Shown: piece after piece, positions 1 through 8,410 of the stretch
How positions within the stretch are numbered: position 1 is the stretch's first letter
Layout: each line of letters opens with the position of its first letter
Assembly: GCA_014872815.1 (NCBI GenBank)
Contig: WKFK01000003.1
Location: 1-48,281 of the forward strand
Reading direction: 5' to 3'
DNA: 48,281 nucleotides
Source: Paracoccaceae bacterium
GTDB lineage: Bacteria > Pseudomonadota > Alphaproteobacteria > Rhodobacterales > Rhodobacteraceae
Notes under the pieces: model-generated
The model's database searches: none
What the model was told of the DNA's origin: nothing
Seen by the model: only the letters and a program-made list of their open reading frames with translations
Made by a program: the position numbers and the translations under genes

Positions 1-135
1 AGACGTAGGTAACACATCAGTATCGCGACAGTATCGCAGAGGTGCAGAAACAAGGACACAGAGACTGTCGTTTCGAGAGAGTGAAGACAAAGGGCGGGCC
101 TTCTCGACGTGCAACAACAGCACTGGCTGCGCGGG

Positions 136-2613
136 TTAGGACGCTGGGAACACCCGCTCGAACTCCGTCCGCAAATGTGCCAATTGCGTCTGCCAAGGCC
201 CTTCAGGGGCGTTTTGCACCGCTTGCAAGGCAGACCATAAATCCATCCACCCCAACACAGCCGCGGAACCGGACAACCGATGCGCCTCTTCCCGGTCAGC
301 TTCGGCCAGCGGAACCGAGGGATCTTTCCCGGACAAGAAGCGGACAATTTCATCCTGTGTGTCTTGTACCGCTGCTGTGTAGCGCTCCAGACCAAAACGT
401 TTCAGAAACTCCGGCTCCTCCTGGGGCGCAGCGACCGTCTCTGTCCCGTCAGGCACAAGATCAAACACCTGAACTAGGGTGCTGTGGATCGCGTGCCCCC
501 GCACGGGTTTCATCACCAGGCTTTTGAAGTCCTGCGCCAGAATCGCGGCGTGATCCTTGGGGGAAGCATGAGCTGTTACCGCGACGGCGGGCGTGACTTG
601 ATTGAGGGCTGCGTCGGAGCGAATGCGCTTGAGTGTTTCGATGCCGTCGATACCCGGCATGCTGATATCCAATAGCAGGACGTCAAAGCGAGCCTCCTCA
701 CAGGCCGCAATCGCCTCATAGCCATTGCTGGCCACTTGGGTGATGCCTCCGAGCTGCTGGACGATGTCCACAAGAATGTCGCGGTTGATCTGGTTGTCAT
801 CCACGACCAAGGCTTGAAAACCTTTGGGCAGGGTTGGCAAGACCTGCACATCTCGGGGCCCTTCGCTGTCCTGCGAATCCTCTGCACTCGGCAACGGCAG
901 GCGGAAAGTGAACAGGCTGCCCTCCCCCAAGAGACTGTCGGCCTCCAGCTCCCCGCCATTGCGGGCGACCAGACGCTGTGTGATCGCCAACCCCAATCCG
1001 GTGCCAGAATGCTCGCGATCAAAGGCGGTGTCGATTGTGACAAACTCCTCAAAAATCCGGCTGAGGTTTTCCGGGGCAATTCCTACGCCAGTATCCGCCA
1101 CCCGAAACTCCACAACCTCGCGACCGGCCAGCCGCTCCACCTCGATCGTGACCGCGCCGTCGCGCGTGAACTTCACCGCATTGCCCGCGAGGTTGACCAT
1201 GCAACGCTGCAAAGCACTCCGATCCCCAAGCACGGTCTGCAAATCCGACGTTAGGAAATCCACGGTGAGCACAGTGTCGTGTTGGGCGGCATTGCTTTGT
1301 AGGCTGTCCACCACATCTTGGACCAAATCCGTCAGGTTGAACGGTGCCCGTTTGGGCACATTAGCATCTGAGGTCAACGCGGAGAGGTCCAGCACATCGT
1401 TCACATGTGACAGCAGCAACTCGCCGGAAATCCCAATAGACGTCAGATGTCGTTTTTGTCCGTCGCTCAGGTTGGATCGATCAATCAGCTCCAACGATCC
1501 AAGGATACCATTGAGGGGCGTGCGCATCTCGTGGCTCATGACCGTGAGAAGGTTGGATTTGGCCTTCTCGCCGACCTGTGCCTTTTCAAGAGCCTCTTTT
1601 AGGTCCTCTTCGGCTTTCAGTTCACTGGTGATGTCGCGCAGGAAAGAGACAAACACGGTTTCCCCACTGGCCTCTGACAAGGAAATGGACAGCTCCACTG
1701 GGAAAACTTCACCGCCGTTGCGCATACCTTGCAAACGCAACCGTCCGGCGCCGATCACCTTCTTGTTGCCGGTCGCAAGGAAGCGCTTCAAGCCAGCACG
1801 ATGGGCGGCACGGAGCTCTTCCGGGACAATGAGATCCGCCATGTCCGCGCCAATGACATCTTCACGGGCATAGCCAAAGACCGTTTCTGCGGCACCGTTG
1901 AATTCCACAATACGCCCATGCCGGTCCACCACCAAAACGGCGTCCAGGGAAGAGGACACCGCCGCCTCAAATCGCGCGCGGGCCTGTTCGCTTTTGCGGG
2001 AGGCCCGCTGCCCAAGACGGTACAACTGGATCAAACTGGCCAACGCCAGAAAAAGCACTGCAATCAGCGTGGTCAGCCCATAGGCCAATCGTTGCAGCGT
2101 CAGGGCCAGGCGATTGCGGTCTGCCGTTTCCTGGGTCGTGAAGTGATCCACGCCCGCCAAGGCCAGAGACCGCACTTGAGAGCGCAAAGCCTCAATTTCT
2201 GCGCGCATGGTGGGCAGATAGACAAGCAACGCGTCATCCGGTCCATCGATACGCGGGATGCTTCTGTCTAAAAACGCGGTGGCAGCGGCGGTGCTTTGAG
2301 CAATTGTTGGTTCCATGCTCATCGGTACAAAAAACGCACTTTGCCGCACCGTGGTGACGCGGCTGTAGAAGATGTCAAAACGTTTTCGGACCTCGCCCAG
2401 CGCCGAAGGGCCTTCCGCCTGCGCCGACAACACCGCATTTTGCAAGCGGAGCAACTCCACCTCTAACTGCGACATGGTCCAGCTGACATCGTCATTTTGC
2501 GCGGTGGAAATGGCCCTCAGGTCGGCGAACACCGTGCGCCCCAAGCCACCAACCAAAAGCAAGCTTGCGAGAAGCAAGCCTGCGAAGAGGACAAATGGCC
2601 ATCTGCCATTCAT
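136..2613 (-). CDS. Hybrid sensor histidine kinase with PAS, receiver and Hpt domains
   Basis: Inner-membrane sensor kinase of 825 aa that should run an internal phosphorelay. Visible order: membrane segment at about residues 6-30, an extracytoplasmic helical region to about 172, second membrane segment about 176-198, PAS domain about 212-335, HisKA with the phospho-accepting His361 in SHEMRTPLNG, HATPase with NLAGNAVKF (471-482), DTGVG (507-511) and GTGLGL (537-542), a receiver with Asp649 and Lys702, and a C-terminal Hpt-like segment with His778 in AHRLSGSA. It lies 36 bases after the exported SUOX-fold gene, so the two are probably co-transcribed. A LuxR-type response regulator is divergent. 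The ATG start lacks an obvious Shine-Dalgarno sequence, which fits coupling to the upstream gene. The domain assignment is firm; the signal and the output target are unknown. Confidence 0.93.
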   Translation of the reverse strand: MNGRWPFVLFAGLLLASLLLVGGLGRTVFADLRAISTAQNDDVSWTMSQLEVELLRLQNAVLSAQAEGPSALGEVRKRFDIFYSRVTTVRQSAFFVPMSMEPTIAQSTAAATAFLDRSIPRIDGPDDALLVYLPTMRAEIEALRSQVRSLALAGVDHFTTQETADRNRLALTLQRLAYGLTTLIAVLFLALASLIQLYRLGQRASRKSEQARARFEAAVSSSLDAVLVVDRHGRIVEFNGAAETVFGYAREDVIGADMADLIVPEELRAAHRAGLKRFLATGNKKVIGAGRLRLQGMRNGGEVFPVELSISLSEASGETVFVSFLRDITSELKAEEDLKEALEKAQVGEKAKSNLLTVMSHEMRTPLNGILGSLELIDRSNLSDGQKRHLTSIGISGELLLSHVNDVLDLSALTSDANVPKRAPFNLTDLVQDVVDSLQSNAAQHDTVLTVDFLTSDLQTVLGDRSALQRCMVNLAGNAVKFTRDGAVTIEVERLAGREVVEFRVADTGVGIAPENLSRIFEEFVTIDTAFDREHSGTGLGLAITQRLVARNGGELEADSLLGEGSLFTFRLPLPSAEDSQDSEGPRDVQVLPTLPKGFQALVVDDNQINRDILVDIVQQLGGITQVASNGYEAIAACEEARFDVLLLDISMPGIDGIETLKRIRSDAALNQVTPAVAVTAHASPKDHAAILAQDFKSLVMKPVRGHAIHSTLVQVFDLVPDGTETVAAPQEEPEFLKRFGLERYTAAVQDTQDEIVRFLSGKDPSVPLAEADREEAHRLSGSAAVLGWMDLWSALQAVQNAPEGPWQTQLAHLRTEFERVFPAS

Positions 2614-2649
2614 AAGAATTTGCCGGATGCGCGGGATGGGGGCCTCAAA

Positions 2650-3171
2650 TTACTCATTGGCAACCACTTCAATGCGATCAAGCTGCCAAATGCTGCGGGA
2701 ATAATACTCTTCTGTTTTATAGGCATCGTTGCCTGAGAATGGGTAAACGATCCACAAAGGCCCCTTGTCACGCAAGGACATTTTCTCACCATTGCGCAGA
2801 TATGCGATGATTGGGCCATTCTCGACTGCATCGGACGTCGGGATCGTGACCGTGTAGTCGTTGGCCGCGGTGGCCAACAGGTTCCCGTCGCCAGCTCCGA
2901 CATGCGACAGCAGCGCGGCGAGAGAGACCCCTTCAAACACTTGTGTGCCTTCCGTCCAAATGGTGTCGGTTTCAAACTGCACCAACGGCAATGCGCGCAG
3001 ATCACTTTCCTCAAAGTGCCATTTGTGACCACTGGCGGTTTCCGTGACATCCCCAGTCACCGTCAAAACGGTGTCCGCCATGGCCTGAGACGCCACCATC
3101 GCGAGCAGAATAATGCCGGTGAGAAAGCTTGGTGTGGTGGGGGCGACGAGCAGTTTTTTGAAACGTTGCAT
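2650..3171 (-). CDS. Exported SUOX-fold (molybdopterin-oxidoreductase-like) protein without cysteine
   Basis: A 173-aa protein with a clear signal peptide (KK near the N-terminus, hydrophobic core, cleavage likely after AMA at residue 32). The mature part resembles the small stand-alone oxidoreductase molybdopterin-binding domain proteins, with the stretches VFEGVSLAALL and GPLWIVYPF. It contains no cysteine at all, so it cannot supply the thiolate ligand that catalytic members of the sulfite oxidase family use for the molybdenum cofactor. I chose the ATG at 3171 because GGAG lies 7 bases upstream and the signal peptide starts there; the frame stays open for 23 further codons upstream without support. 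It precedes the hybrid kinase gene by 36 bases. A role as periplasmic partner or ligand sensor of that kinase is inference. Confidence 0.8.
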   Translation of the reverse strand: MQRFKKLLVAPTTPSFLTGIILLAMVASQAMADTVLTVTGDVTETASGHKWHFEESDLRALPLVQFETDTIWTEGTQVFEGVSLAALLSHVGAGDGNLLATAANDYTVTIPTSDAVENGPIIAYLRNGEKMSLRDKGPLWIVYPFSGNDAYKTEEYYSRSIWQLDRIEVVANE

Positions 3172-3252
3172 GGGACACTCCGAATGATGCGTTGTGGTGT
3201 CCTTTTGTGCCATGCAGGTGGCCGGCGCGTATGTGGGCATCGGGCTAGCCCC

Positions 3253-3268
3253 CTAACCTTTGGTATAG
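3253..3268. promoter_or_regulatory. Candidate operator in the kinase/regulator divergent promoter
   Basis: CTAACCTTTGGTATAG on the plus strand. It matches 13 of 16 positions of the inverted repeat found upstream of alg44 (13027-13042, read on the minus strand as CTAACCTTTAGGTTAG), including the first nine bases exactly. It sits 82 bases upstream of the SUOX-fold gene start. Function is inferred only from recurrence and position. Confidence 0.35.
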
Positions 3269-3310
3269 TTTCTGTGACCCTTCGCCGTCGCAGTGTCATC
3301 TGATGCACCG

Positions 3311-3330
3311 ATAGGTTTTGCGCAAACTAT
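3311..3330. promoter_or_regulatory. Near-palindrome upstream of the LuxR-type regulator
   Basis: ATAGGTTTTGCGCAAACTAT is an almost perfect inverted repeat around TTTGCGCAAA, in the 232-base divergent intergenic region and 74 bases before the response-regulator start. It could be an operator for that regulator. Nothing in the sequence tells which protein binds. Confidence 0.35.
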
Positions 3331-3403
3331 GCGAATTTACCTGGAGTTATCCTGTTGATGCCAAAATCGGCACGTCAGGGCACATGACACAAAGGAGTTC
3401 GGT

Positions 3404-4120
3404 ATGTCGCAAGGTTTGCAACAAAGTCAGGGTGTCACGACTGGTTTAAACGCGCAGGGCCTCGTAGGGTCCTCGCAGACCCCAAGAGTAGGACGTCCTG
3501 TTTCTATGCGTATTTTGCTAGCCGATGATCACGGAATGGTCCGTGAAACCATCTCCGCCTACCTGACCTCCGAAGGCCGTGCCGCGGTTGTGGCCGCATC
3601 GGATTATTTTGAAGCCATGAAATTGTTGGAGCTCAAAGGGCCGTTTGATCTGGTGCTGCTGGATTTTAGCATGCCGGGCATGAACGGACTACAAGGGCTG
3701 ATCGATGCGGTGGCGTCATACCCCGACCAGGCCTTTGCTATTGTCAGCGGCACGGCCCCCAATAAGGTTGCGCAAGACGCGCTGGAGGCCGGCGCTATCG
3801 GTTTTTTGCCGAAGACTATGGGCGCGAAGTCCTTGGTGAACGCCGTACGCTTCATGATCGCCGGAGAAACCTTCGTTCCGGCCAGCGTGCTGGCCGCTGG
3901 TGGCGAAACCGAAGAAAGCGATTTTGAGAAACAGTTGAGTCAACGAGAGAAACAAGTGCTCACCGGTCTCTGCAAGGGATTGTCAAACAAAGAAATCGCG
4001 CGGGATCTTGATTTGCAGGAAGTGACCATCAAGCTGCACGTGCGCACCTTGTGTAAAAAGCTGAACGCCAAAAACCGCACGCAGGCGGCCTTGATCGCGA
4101 AAGAGGCAGGCTTTGAATAA
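3404..4120 (+). CDS. LuxR/NarL-family response regulator
   Basis: Cytoplasmic two-component response regulator of 238 aa. The receiver starts near residue 35 (MRILLADDHGMV), with the acidic pair at 41-42, phospho-acceptor Asp87 in LVLLDFSMPG and Lys137. A LuxR-type helix-turn-helix follows at about 178-235 (QLSQREKQVLTGLCKGLSNK). The first 34 residues are a Gln/Ser/Gly-rich extension. An alternative start at 3506 would remove it, but AAAGGAG at 3391-3397, six bases before the ATG at 3404, supports the longer form. It is divergent from the SUOX-fold/hybrid-kinase operon, whose Hpt domain could phosphorylate it; that pairing is inferred from position. Its targets are unknown. Confidence 0.92.
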   Translation: MSQGLQQSQGVTTGLNAQGLVGSSQTPRVGRPVSMRILLADDHGMVRETISAYLTSEGRAAVVAASDYFEAMKLLELKGPFDLVLLDFSMPGMNGLQGLIDAVASYPDQAFAIVSGTAPNKVAQDALEAGAIGFLPKTMGAKSLVNAVRFMIAGETFVPASVLAAGGETEESDFEKQLSQREKQVLTGLCKGLSNKEIARDLDLQEVTIKLHVRTLCKKLNAKNRTQAALIAKEAGFE

Positions 4121-4129
4121 GCCCGCCTC
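4103..4129. terminator. Candidate bidirectional stem-loop between convergent genes
   Basis: GAGGC-A-GGCTT pairs with AAGCC-C-GCCTC around the loop TGAAT, giving a ten-pair stem with one mismatch. It overlaps the stop of the response regulator and lies just before the end of the convergent RTX gene. There is no strong T-run on either side, so termination is only suggested. Confidence 0.4.
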
Positions 4130-4141
4130 TGTCATTATCAC

Positions 4142-6757
4142 TCAGAATACAAAGCTGTCGTAGAGAGTGGCGAGTTGATCCGCCGCATCTTCCAGCAGCA
4201 GCGTGGTGTTGTTGTCCAGTTGCACCGATACGTCGTCACCGACGGCTGTGACATTGCTTGCGAACCAAGCGAGATACTCATTTTCACTGCCGCCAAGATC
4301 AAGACGGCGCAGGTCCAGTCGGTCGCCTTCTGTGGTTGAAAAATCAAGGATGCTGTCTTGCGAGCCGTCCAGATCGTCGCTGCGGAAAATGAAGGTATCC
4401 GCACCGCTGCCACCAGAGGCCACATCGCTGCCCGCCCCCAGATAAAGTCGGTCTGAGGCCGCACCGCCATCCAGCGTATCATTCCCCGACGCGCCGCTGA
4501 GGTAGTCGCGCCCGTCACCGCCGGACAGAACGTCATTGCCACGATCACCGCGAAGGCTGTCATTGCCAGCGCCACCGGTCAGCACATCGTCATCAACGCC
4601 GCCGCGCAGGTTGTCGTCCCCTGCCCCGCCGGCGAGTATGTCGTCACCGGGACCACCCGACAGCCTATCATTGCCGTCGCCCCCGTTGAGCACATCGTTG
4701 CCAGACCCGCCGACCAAGTCATCCACATCGGCGCCACCATCCAGTGTGTCGTTGCCGCTGCCGCCAGCCAGTTGGTCCGCACCCTCACCACCTGACAGGC
4801 TGTCATCGCCAGAGCCGCCTTCCAACTGATCCATACCTGCATCGCCAGAGAGATCGTCATCGCCAGTCCCGCCACGCAGCACATCGTCACCAGTGCCGCC
4901 AGACAGCACATCATCCTGAGAGCCACCAGACAGGGTATCCGCACCTGCGCTGCCAAAGAGCACGTCAGAGCCGGTGCCGCCATTTAGCAGGTCAGATGCA
5001 TCGCCCCCATCCAGCGTATCGTGCCCGGCAGACCCTTCCAGCGTGTCATTTCCAGCGCCACCCAACAAAAGATCGTCATTTTCCGGCAGAAGGTTGCCAA
5101 ATGGGTCATAACGCAGCCCATCGCTGTCGTAGGTTGAAACCATTGTGCTGGTGCTATCTGGTCCGGCACCACCGTGCAGATAGTCATCTCCTTCCCCACC
5201 CAAAAGCGTGTCGCCAAGACCGCCGCCGATCAGGTCGTCTTCGCCAATCCCCCCTTCCAGCGTGTCATTGCCGCCGTTGCCTTCTAGCACGTCGTCGTAA
5301 GTCAGCTCCCCTTCGGTGGTCGCTACCAGGCTGAGATCCCGGATCAGGACCGAGGACGAGAGGTCCACTTCAACAAATGGGCTTTCTGCGGTCGGATCTG
5401 CGGCCCCATCGTTGGAATAGGAGCCAGGCGCGTCGGTCAGTAGCACCAAGCTGGCCTCACCTGTGTCCGGGTCGATCACCACTTGATAAATGCCACCGCT
5501 GTTGCCTGTGGCGTTGTTCATATCGTGGTCGCCGTTGTTGCCTCCGACAAACAGATTGCCGTCCGCATCCATAATCGCGGCGCCAAAAGTCACAGCAGGC
5601 ACACCATCAAGGGTCACACCATCAACCACAGTCGAGGTCACAGGCACCAAGGAGAATTCCGGCGCACCGCTGGAGATATCAACGACCAGCAAAATGGTGT
5701 CTGCGCCTTCTGACGGCGGACGCGCCACGCCGTAAAAGCATTGTGTATTGGCATCAAAGGCCACGTCATACACGCGGTGGGTCACAAGGGCGCTGGGAAG
5801 CCTGTGCACCGTCACCTCGGGATTGCCATTTGCATCAAGCGCATCAACGTCAATTACGGAAATGCGATCCATACTGGAGTGGAAAGACCACAGGTTGCCC
5901 TGATCGTCAAAATCACCGGTCCATGAGCGATAAGGCGTTTCACCAATCCGGTAGCTGTTGCCTTCTGCGTCCAGCATGACCAGGTCAGACCGCGCCACAG
6001 CATTGCCAAGACTATCCACGCCTGTGCCAACGGCGATCGCATAGAGCAAATCGTCTTCGGCATTGTAGCCCATGGAATTGACATTCACGGTGCCTGCCGC
6101 CCCCGCGACTTCATAGGTCTGCGTCTCCACATCAAAAACGTGCAAAGTGCCATTGAGCACTTGATAGAGATTTGCCTGACCATCGGCAAAGGCGGCCACT
6201 TCCACCGTCTGCCCGCCGATCTCCACGTCGCGCGCATAGTGAAAAATTGGGCCGGACGTATCGATGACCGGACCAGAGTTGGGTCCGTCCAGCGATCTCA
6301 ACGTGATTTCCGTTTCCCCTCCTGTTGCGGTGAAGCTGGTTTCAAACGCATTGTACGCACCGCTTTCCGTCGAATAGGTGCCCACCACTGCGCCATTGAT
6401 CACAAGCTCGACGGTGGCGCCCGGTTGGCCCGCCGCAAAGTTGGCTGCCAAATCAAACGAGAGATTATACACGCCGCCTGCTTCGGTGGCGATGGTTTGG
6501 CTCATTTGTTGATGCCCACCATCCAGCGCCGACACGGTCCAGTTGCCGCTATTGGCGTAGTCGGTGAACCCTGTGGCCCCGCTGGTGCCTTCCAAAAGGT
6601 TCTCATTTTCATAATCACCGTACAGGGCATCATTGCCCCCACCTCCGGTTAAGGTGTCATCACCAGACAGGCCAATGATGCGGTCTGCGTCCCCCGCCCC
6701 TTCCAAAACATCGGACAGGCCGGTTCCCGTGATGAGATTCAAATTACTCGTCGGCAT
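4142..6757 (-). CDS. Large RTX-repeat protein with beta-propeller-like domain, type I secretion candidate
   Basis: An 871-aa acidic protein with no N-terminal signal peptide. A short RTX block (about 14-48) is followed by a beta-sandwich-like segment (about 53-156). Next comes a long region at about 175-455 that resembles the DUF6923 type of propeller-like domain. A long array of calcium-binding GGxGxDxLxG nonapeptides follows at about 490-785, and a C-terminal segment ends in small and hydrophobic residues (SFVF). This architecture is typical of proteins exported by type I secretion and folded by calcium outside the cell. No secretion genes are present in this window. The ATG at 6757 has GAGGAAAC close upstream. 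It lies only 40 bases after algD on the same strand, so co-transcription with algD is likely. I see no catalytic motif; binding to or remodelling of the polysaccharide is inference. Confidence 0.88.
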   Translation of the reverse strand: MPTSNLNLITGTGLSDVLEGAGDADRIIGLSGDDTLTGGGGNDALYGDYENENLLEGTSGATGFTDYANSGNWTVSALDGGHQQMSQTIATEAGGVYNLSFDLAANFAAGQPGATVELVINGAVVGTYSTESGAYNAFETSFTATGGETEITLRSLDGPNSGPVIDTSGPIFHYARDVEIGGQTVEVAAFADGQANLYQVLNGTLHVFDVETQTYEVAGAAGTVNVNSMGYNAEDDLLYAIAVGTGVDSLGNAVARSDLVMLDAEGNSYRIGETPYRSWTGDFDDQGNLWSFHSSMDRISVIDVDALDANGNPEVTVHRLPSALVTHRVYDVAFDANTQCFYGVARPPSEGADTILLVVDISSGAPEFSLVPVTSTVVDGVTLDGVPAVTFGAAIMDADGNLFVGGNNGDHDMNNATGNSGGIYQVVIDPDTGEASLVLLTDAPGSYSNDGAADPTAESPFVEVDLSSSVLIRDLSLVATTEGELTYDDVLEGNGGNDTLEGGIGEDDLIGGGLGDTLLGGEGDDYLHGGAGPDSTSTMVSTYDSDGLRYDPFGNLLPENDDLLLGGAGNDTLEGSAGHDTLDGGDASDLLNGGTGSDVLFGSAGADTLSGGSQDDVLSGGTGDDVLRGGTGDDDLSGDAGMDQLEGGSGDDSLSGGEGADQLAGGSGNDTLDGGADVDDLVGGSGNDVLNGGDGNDRLSGGPGDDILAGGAGDDNLRGGVDDDVLTGGAGNDSLRGDRGNDVLSGGDGRDYLSGASGNDTLDGGAASDRLYLGAGSDVASGGSGADTFIFRSDDLDGSQDSILDFSTTEGDRLDLRRLDLGGSENEYLAWFASNVTAVGDDVSVQLDNNTTLLLEDAADQLATLYDSFVF

Positions 6758-6797
6758 AACGTTTCCTCATCTGTATCTGAAAAGGCAAAGGCTGGGG

Positions 6798-8192
6798 TCA
6801 CCAGCCGATACCGTTGATCGCGACGTCCTGCGGAGCGGCCTCAAAAAGGCGCACGACATCCACCACCGGCACGTGTTTGTTGCGACGCACGGCCGCGCGG
6901 TAGGTGTCACTGGCATGGCAGACAATGACCACGTCCGCCTCTTCCATGACGCTGTCCACGTCCTCCCGCAGCATGTCGGTCAGACCTTCTGCGAGCGCCG
7001 CCAAGCCCTGGCTGCCGTATTGGGTGTAGCTGGCCAATCCGTCCAGCGGCGTGTCTTTGGTGACAGCCGCATCATGCGCCACCAGCTCCACGCCCTGATT
7101 TTGCAAAGAGGCCATGGCCTCCAGAATGGGGCTTTCGCGCAGGTCATCCGTGCCCGGTTTGAACGCCAACCCCAAAATACCCACGCGCTTTGCACCGGTT
7201 TTCTGCACCATTTCCACGGCCTGCTGAATCTGTTCCGCATTGGACCGCTCCAGCGCGCCAATCATAGGCAGATCAACCCCCAATGTGCTGGCCACATGCT
7301 GTACCGCGCGTACCTCTTTGGGCAGGCAAGAGCCTCCATAGGCGAAGCCGGGCTTTAGGTAATAGGCAGACAGGTTCAGCTTCTGGTCTTGCGTGAAGAT
7401 GTCCATCACCGCATGGCTGTCGACCCCGAGAGGCTTGCACAGACGCCCCACTTCATTGGCAAAGCAAACTTTGGTGGCGTGCCACACGTTGTCCACATAT
7501 TTGATGGTTTCCGCCACTTCGATGGTGGTCAGGATCGGCTTGTCATCCACCGGCGCATAGATACGACGCATGATCTCTGCCGTGGCGAAATCCGTGGTGC
7601 CGATCACCGTCTTGGGCGGGTTGTGGAAATCATCAATTGCCACCCCTTCGCGCAAGAATTCCGGGTTGAAGCAGATGCCAAAGTCACGCCCCACCACTTT
7701 ACCCGACACGGCCTCCAAAATCGGTGCCATAACCTTCATCGTGGTGCCCGGAGGAATGGAACAGCGCATGGCAAAGACATGAAAGCCTTCCTTGTCACGC
7801 AGGCCCTGGGCCATCGCATCGGATGCCATCTTGATGAAATTGTAGTCACATCCGCCATCAGCCGCCGTTGGCGTGCCGACAGACACAAAGGTCACATCCG
7901 TGTCCATCACCGCCTGACGCAAATCATCCGTCGCGCTGATCAAGCCCTCCTCGACACCTTGGGTCAGGGTCTCGGTAAGCTGGTCTTCGTGAATGGGGCT
8001 TTGGCCGCGTCCGATCTGCGCCACTTTGGTCTGGTCGAGATCCACACCAATCACCCGGTGCCCCAAAGAGGCCAGGCATGCGGTGGATACAGCACCAACA
8101 TAGCCAAGACCAACAACACTGATACTGGATTTCTGGACTGGGGACGGGACGACGATCTGTACGTCCTGCGGCAAAAACTTACGGTATTCCAT
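6798..8192 (-). CDS. algD: GDP-mannose 6-dehydrogenase (AlgD-type nucleotide sugar dehydrogenase)
   Basis: NAD-dependent four-electron oxidation of GDP-mannose to GDP-mannuronate, the committed step of alginate-type polymer synthesis. The protein has 464 aa. The Rossmann motif GLGYVG is at 28-33, FNPEFLREG at 175-183, and the catalytic Cys289 lies in GFAYGGSCLPKEVRAV, which is close to AlgD rather than to UDP-glucose dehydrogenases. About 20 residues precede the usual AlgD N-terminus. I chose the ATG at 8192 because AGGAGG lies 8 bases upstream; the frame is open for 31 more codons. The gene follows a terminator-like hairpin after algA, so it may have its own promoter, and it is followed closely by the RTX gene. 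Substrate specificity is inferred from motif similarity and from the adjacent algA/alg8/alg44. Confidence 0.87.
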   Translation of the reverse strand: MEYRKFLPQDVQIVVPSPVQKSSISVVGLGYVGAVSTACLASLGHRVIGVDLDQTKVAQIGRGQSPIHEDQLTETLTQGVEEGLISATDDLRQAVMDTDVTFVSVGTPTAADGGCDYNFIKMASDAMAQGLRDKEGFHVFAMRCSIPPGTTMKVMAPILEAVSGKVVGRDFGICFNPEFLREGVAIDDFHNPPKTVIGTTDFATAEIMRRIYAPVDDKPILTTIEVAETIKYVDNVWHATKVCFANEVGRLCKPLGVDSHAVMDIFTQDQKLNLSAYYLKPGFAYGGSCLPKEVRAVQHVASTLGVDLPMIGALERSNAEQIQQAVEMVQKTGAKRVGILGLAFKPGTDDLRESPILEAMASLQNQGVELVAHDAAVTKDTPLDGLASYTQYGSQGLAALAEGLTDMLREDVDSVMEEADVVIVCHASDTYRAAVRRNKHVPVVDVVRLFEAAPQDVAINGIGW

Positions 8193-8281
8193 GACAATGT
8201 CCTCCTGACTGAGACCACTGTAGGATGATGATTTAAGTAAAATTTTCGGATTTTGGTCAGCGGGCGCACCCTGAGGGTCAG

Positions 8282-8294
8282 GCACCTATCCTTT
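8282..8294. repeat. Left copy of a 13-bp inverted repeat flanking algA
   Basis: GCACCTATCCTTT is exactly reverse-complementary to 9913-9925. The two copies lie in the intergenic regions on either side of algA. Similarity extends by a few bases (G two bases before, G two bases after). Confidence 0.5.
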
Positions 8295-8317
8295 CGAGAA
8301 TCCCGCATTTCAACTGC

Positions 8318-8355
8318 AAAAACGACAAAACCTGCATGGGGGACCATGCAGGTTT
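8318..8355 (-). terminator. Rho-independent terminator after algA
   Basis: A perfect 12-bp stem (AAACCTGCATGG paired with CCATGCAGGTTT) around a 4-base loop. On the minus strand it is followed by TTTTGTCGTTTTT. It separates alg44-alg8-algA from algD and the RTX gene, so algD is probably expressed by read-through or from its own promoter in 8193-8317. Confidence 0.75.
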
Positions 8356-8410
8356 GCCGCGTCCGGCGTACTGGGTGAGCTATAGAGTCCGACGGACGAT
8401 CCGGGGGGGA

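Noticed and set aside
4536..4829. Pro/Ser-rich plus-strand frame with repeats
   Set aside because: It is the antisense of the RTX nonapeptide repeats; the repetition comes from the repeats themselves.
4400..5300. Tandem DNA repeats resembling a CRISPR or satellite array
   Set aside because: The repetition follows the codons of the RTX nonapeptides and has no constant repeat/spacer structure.
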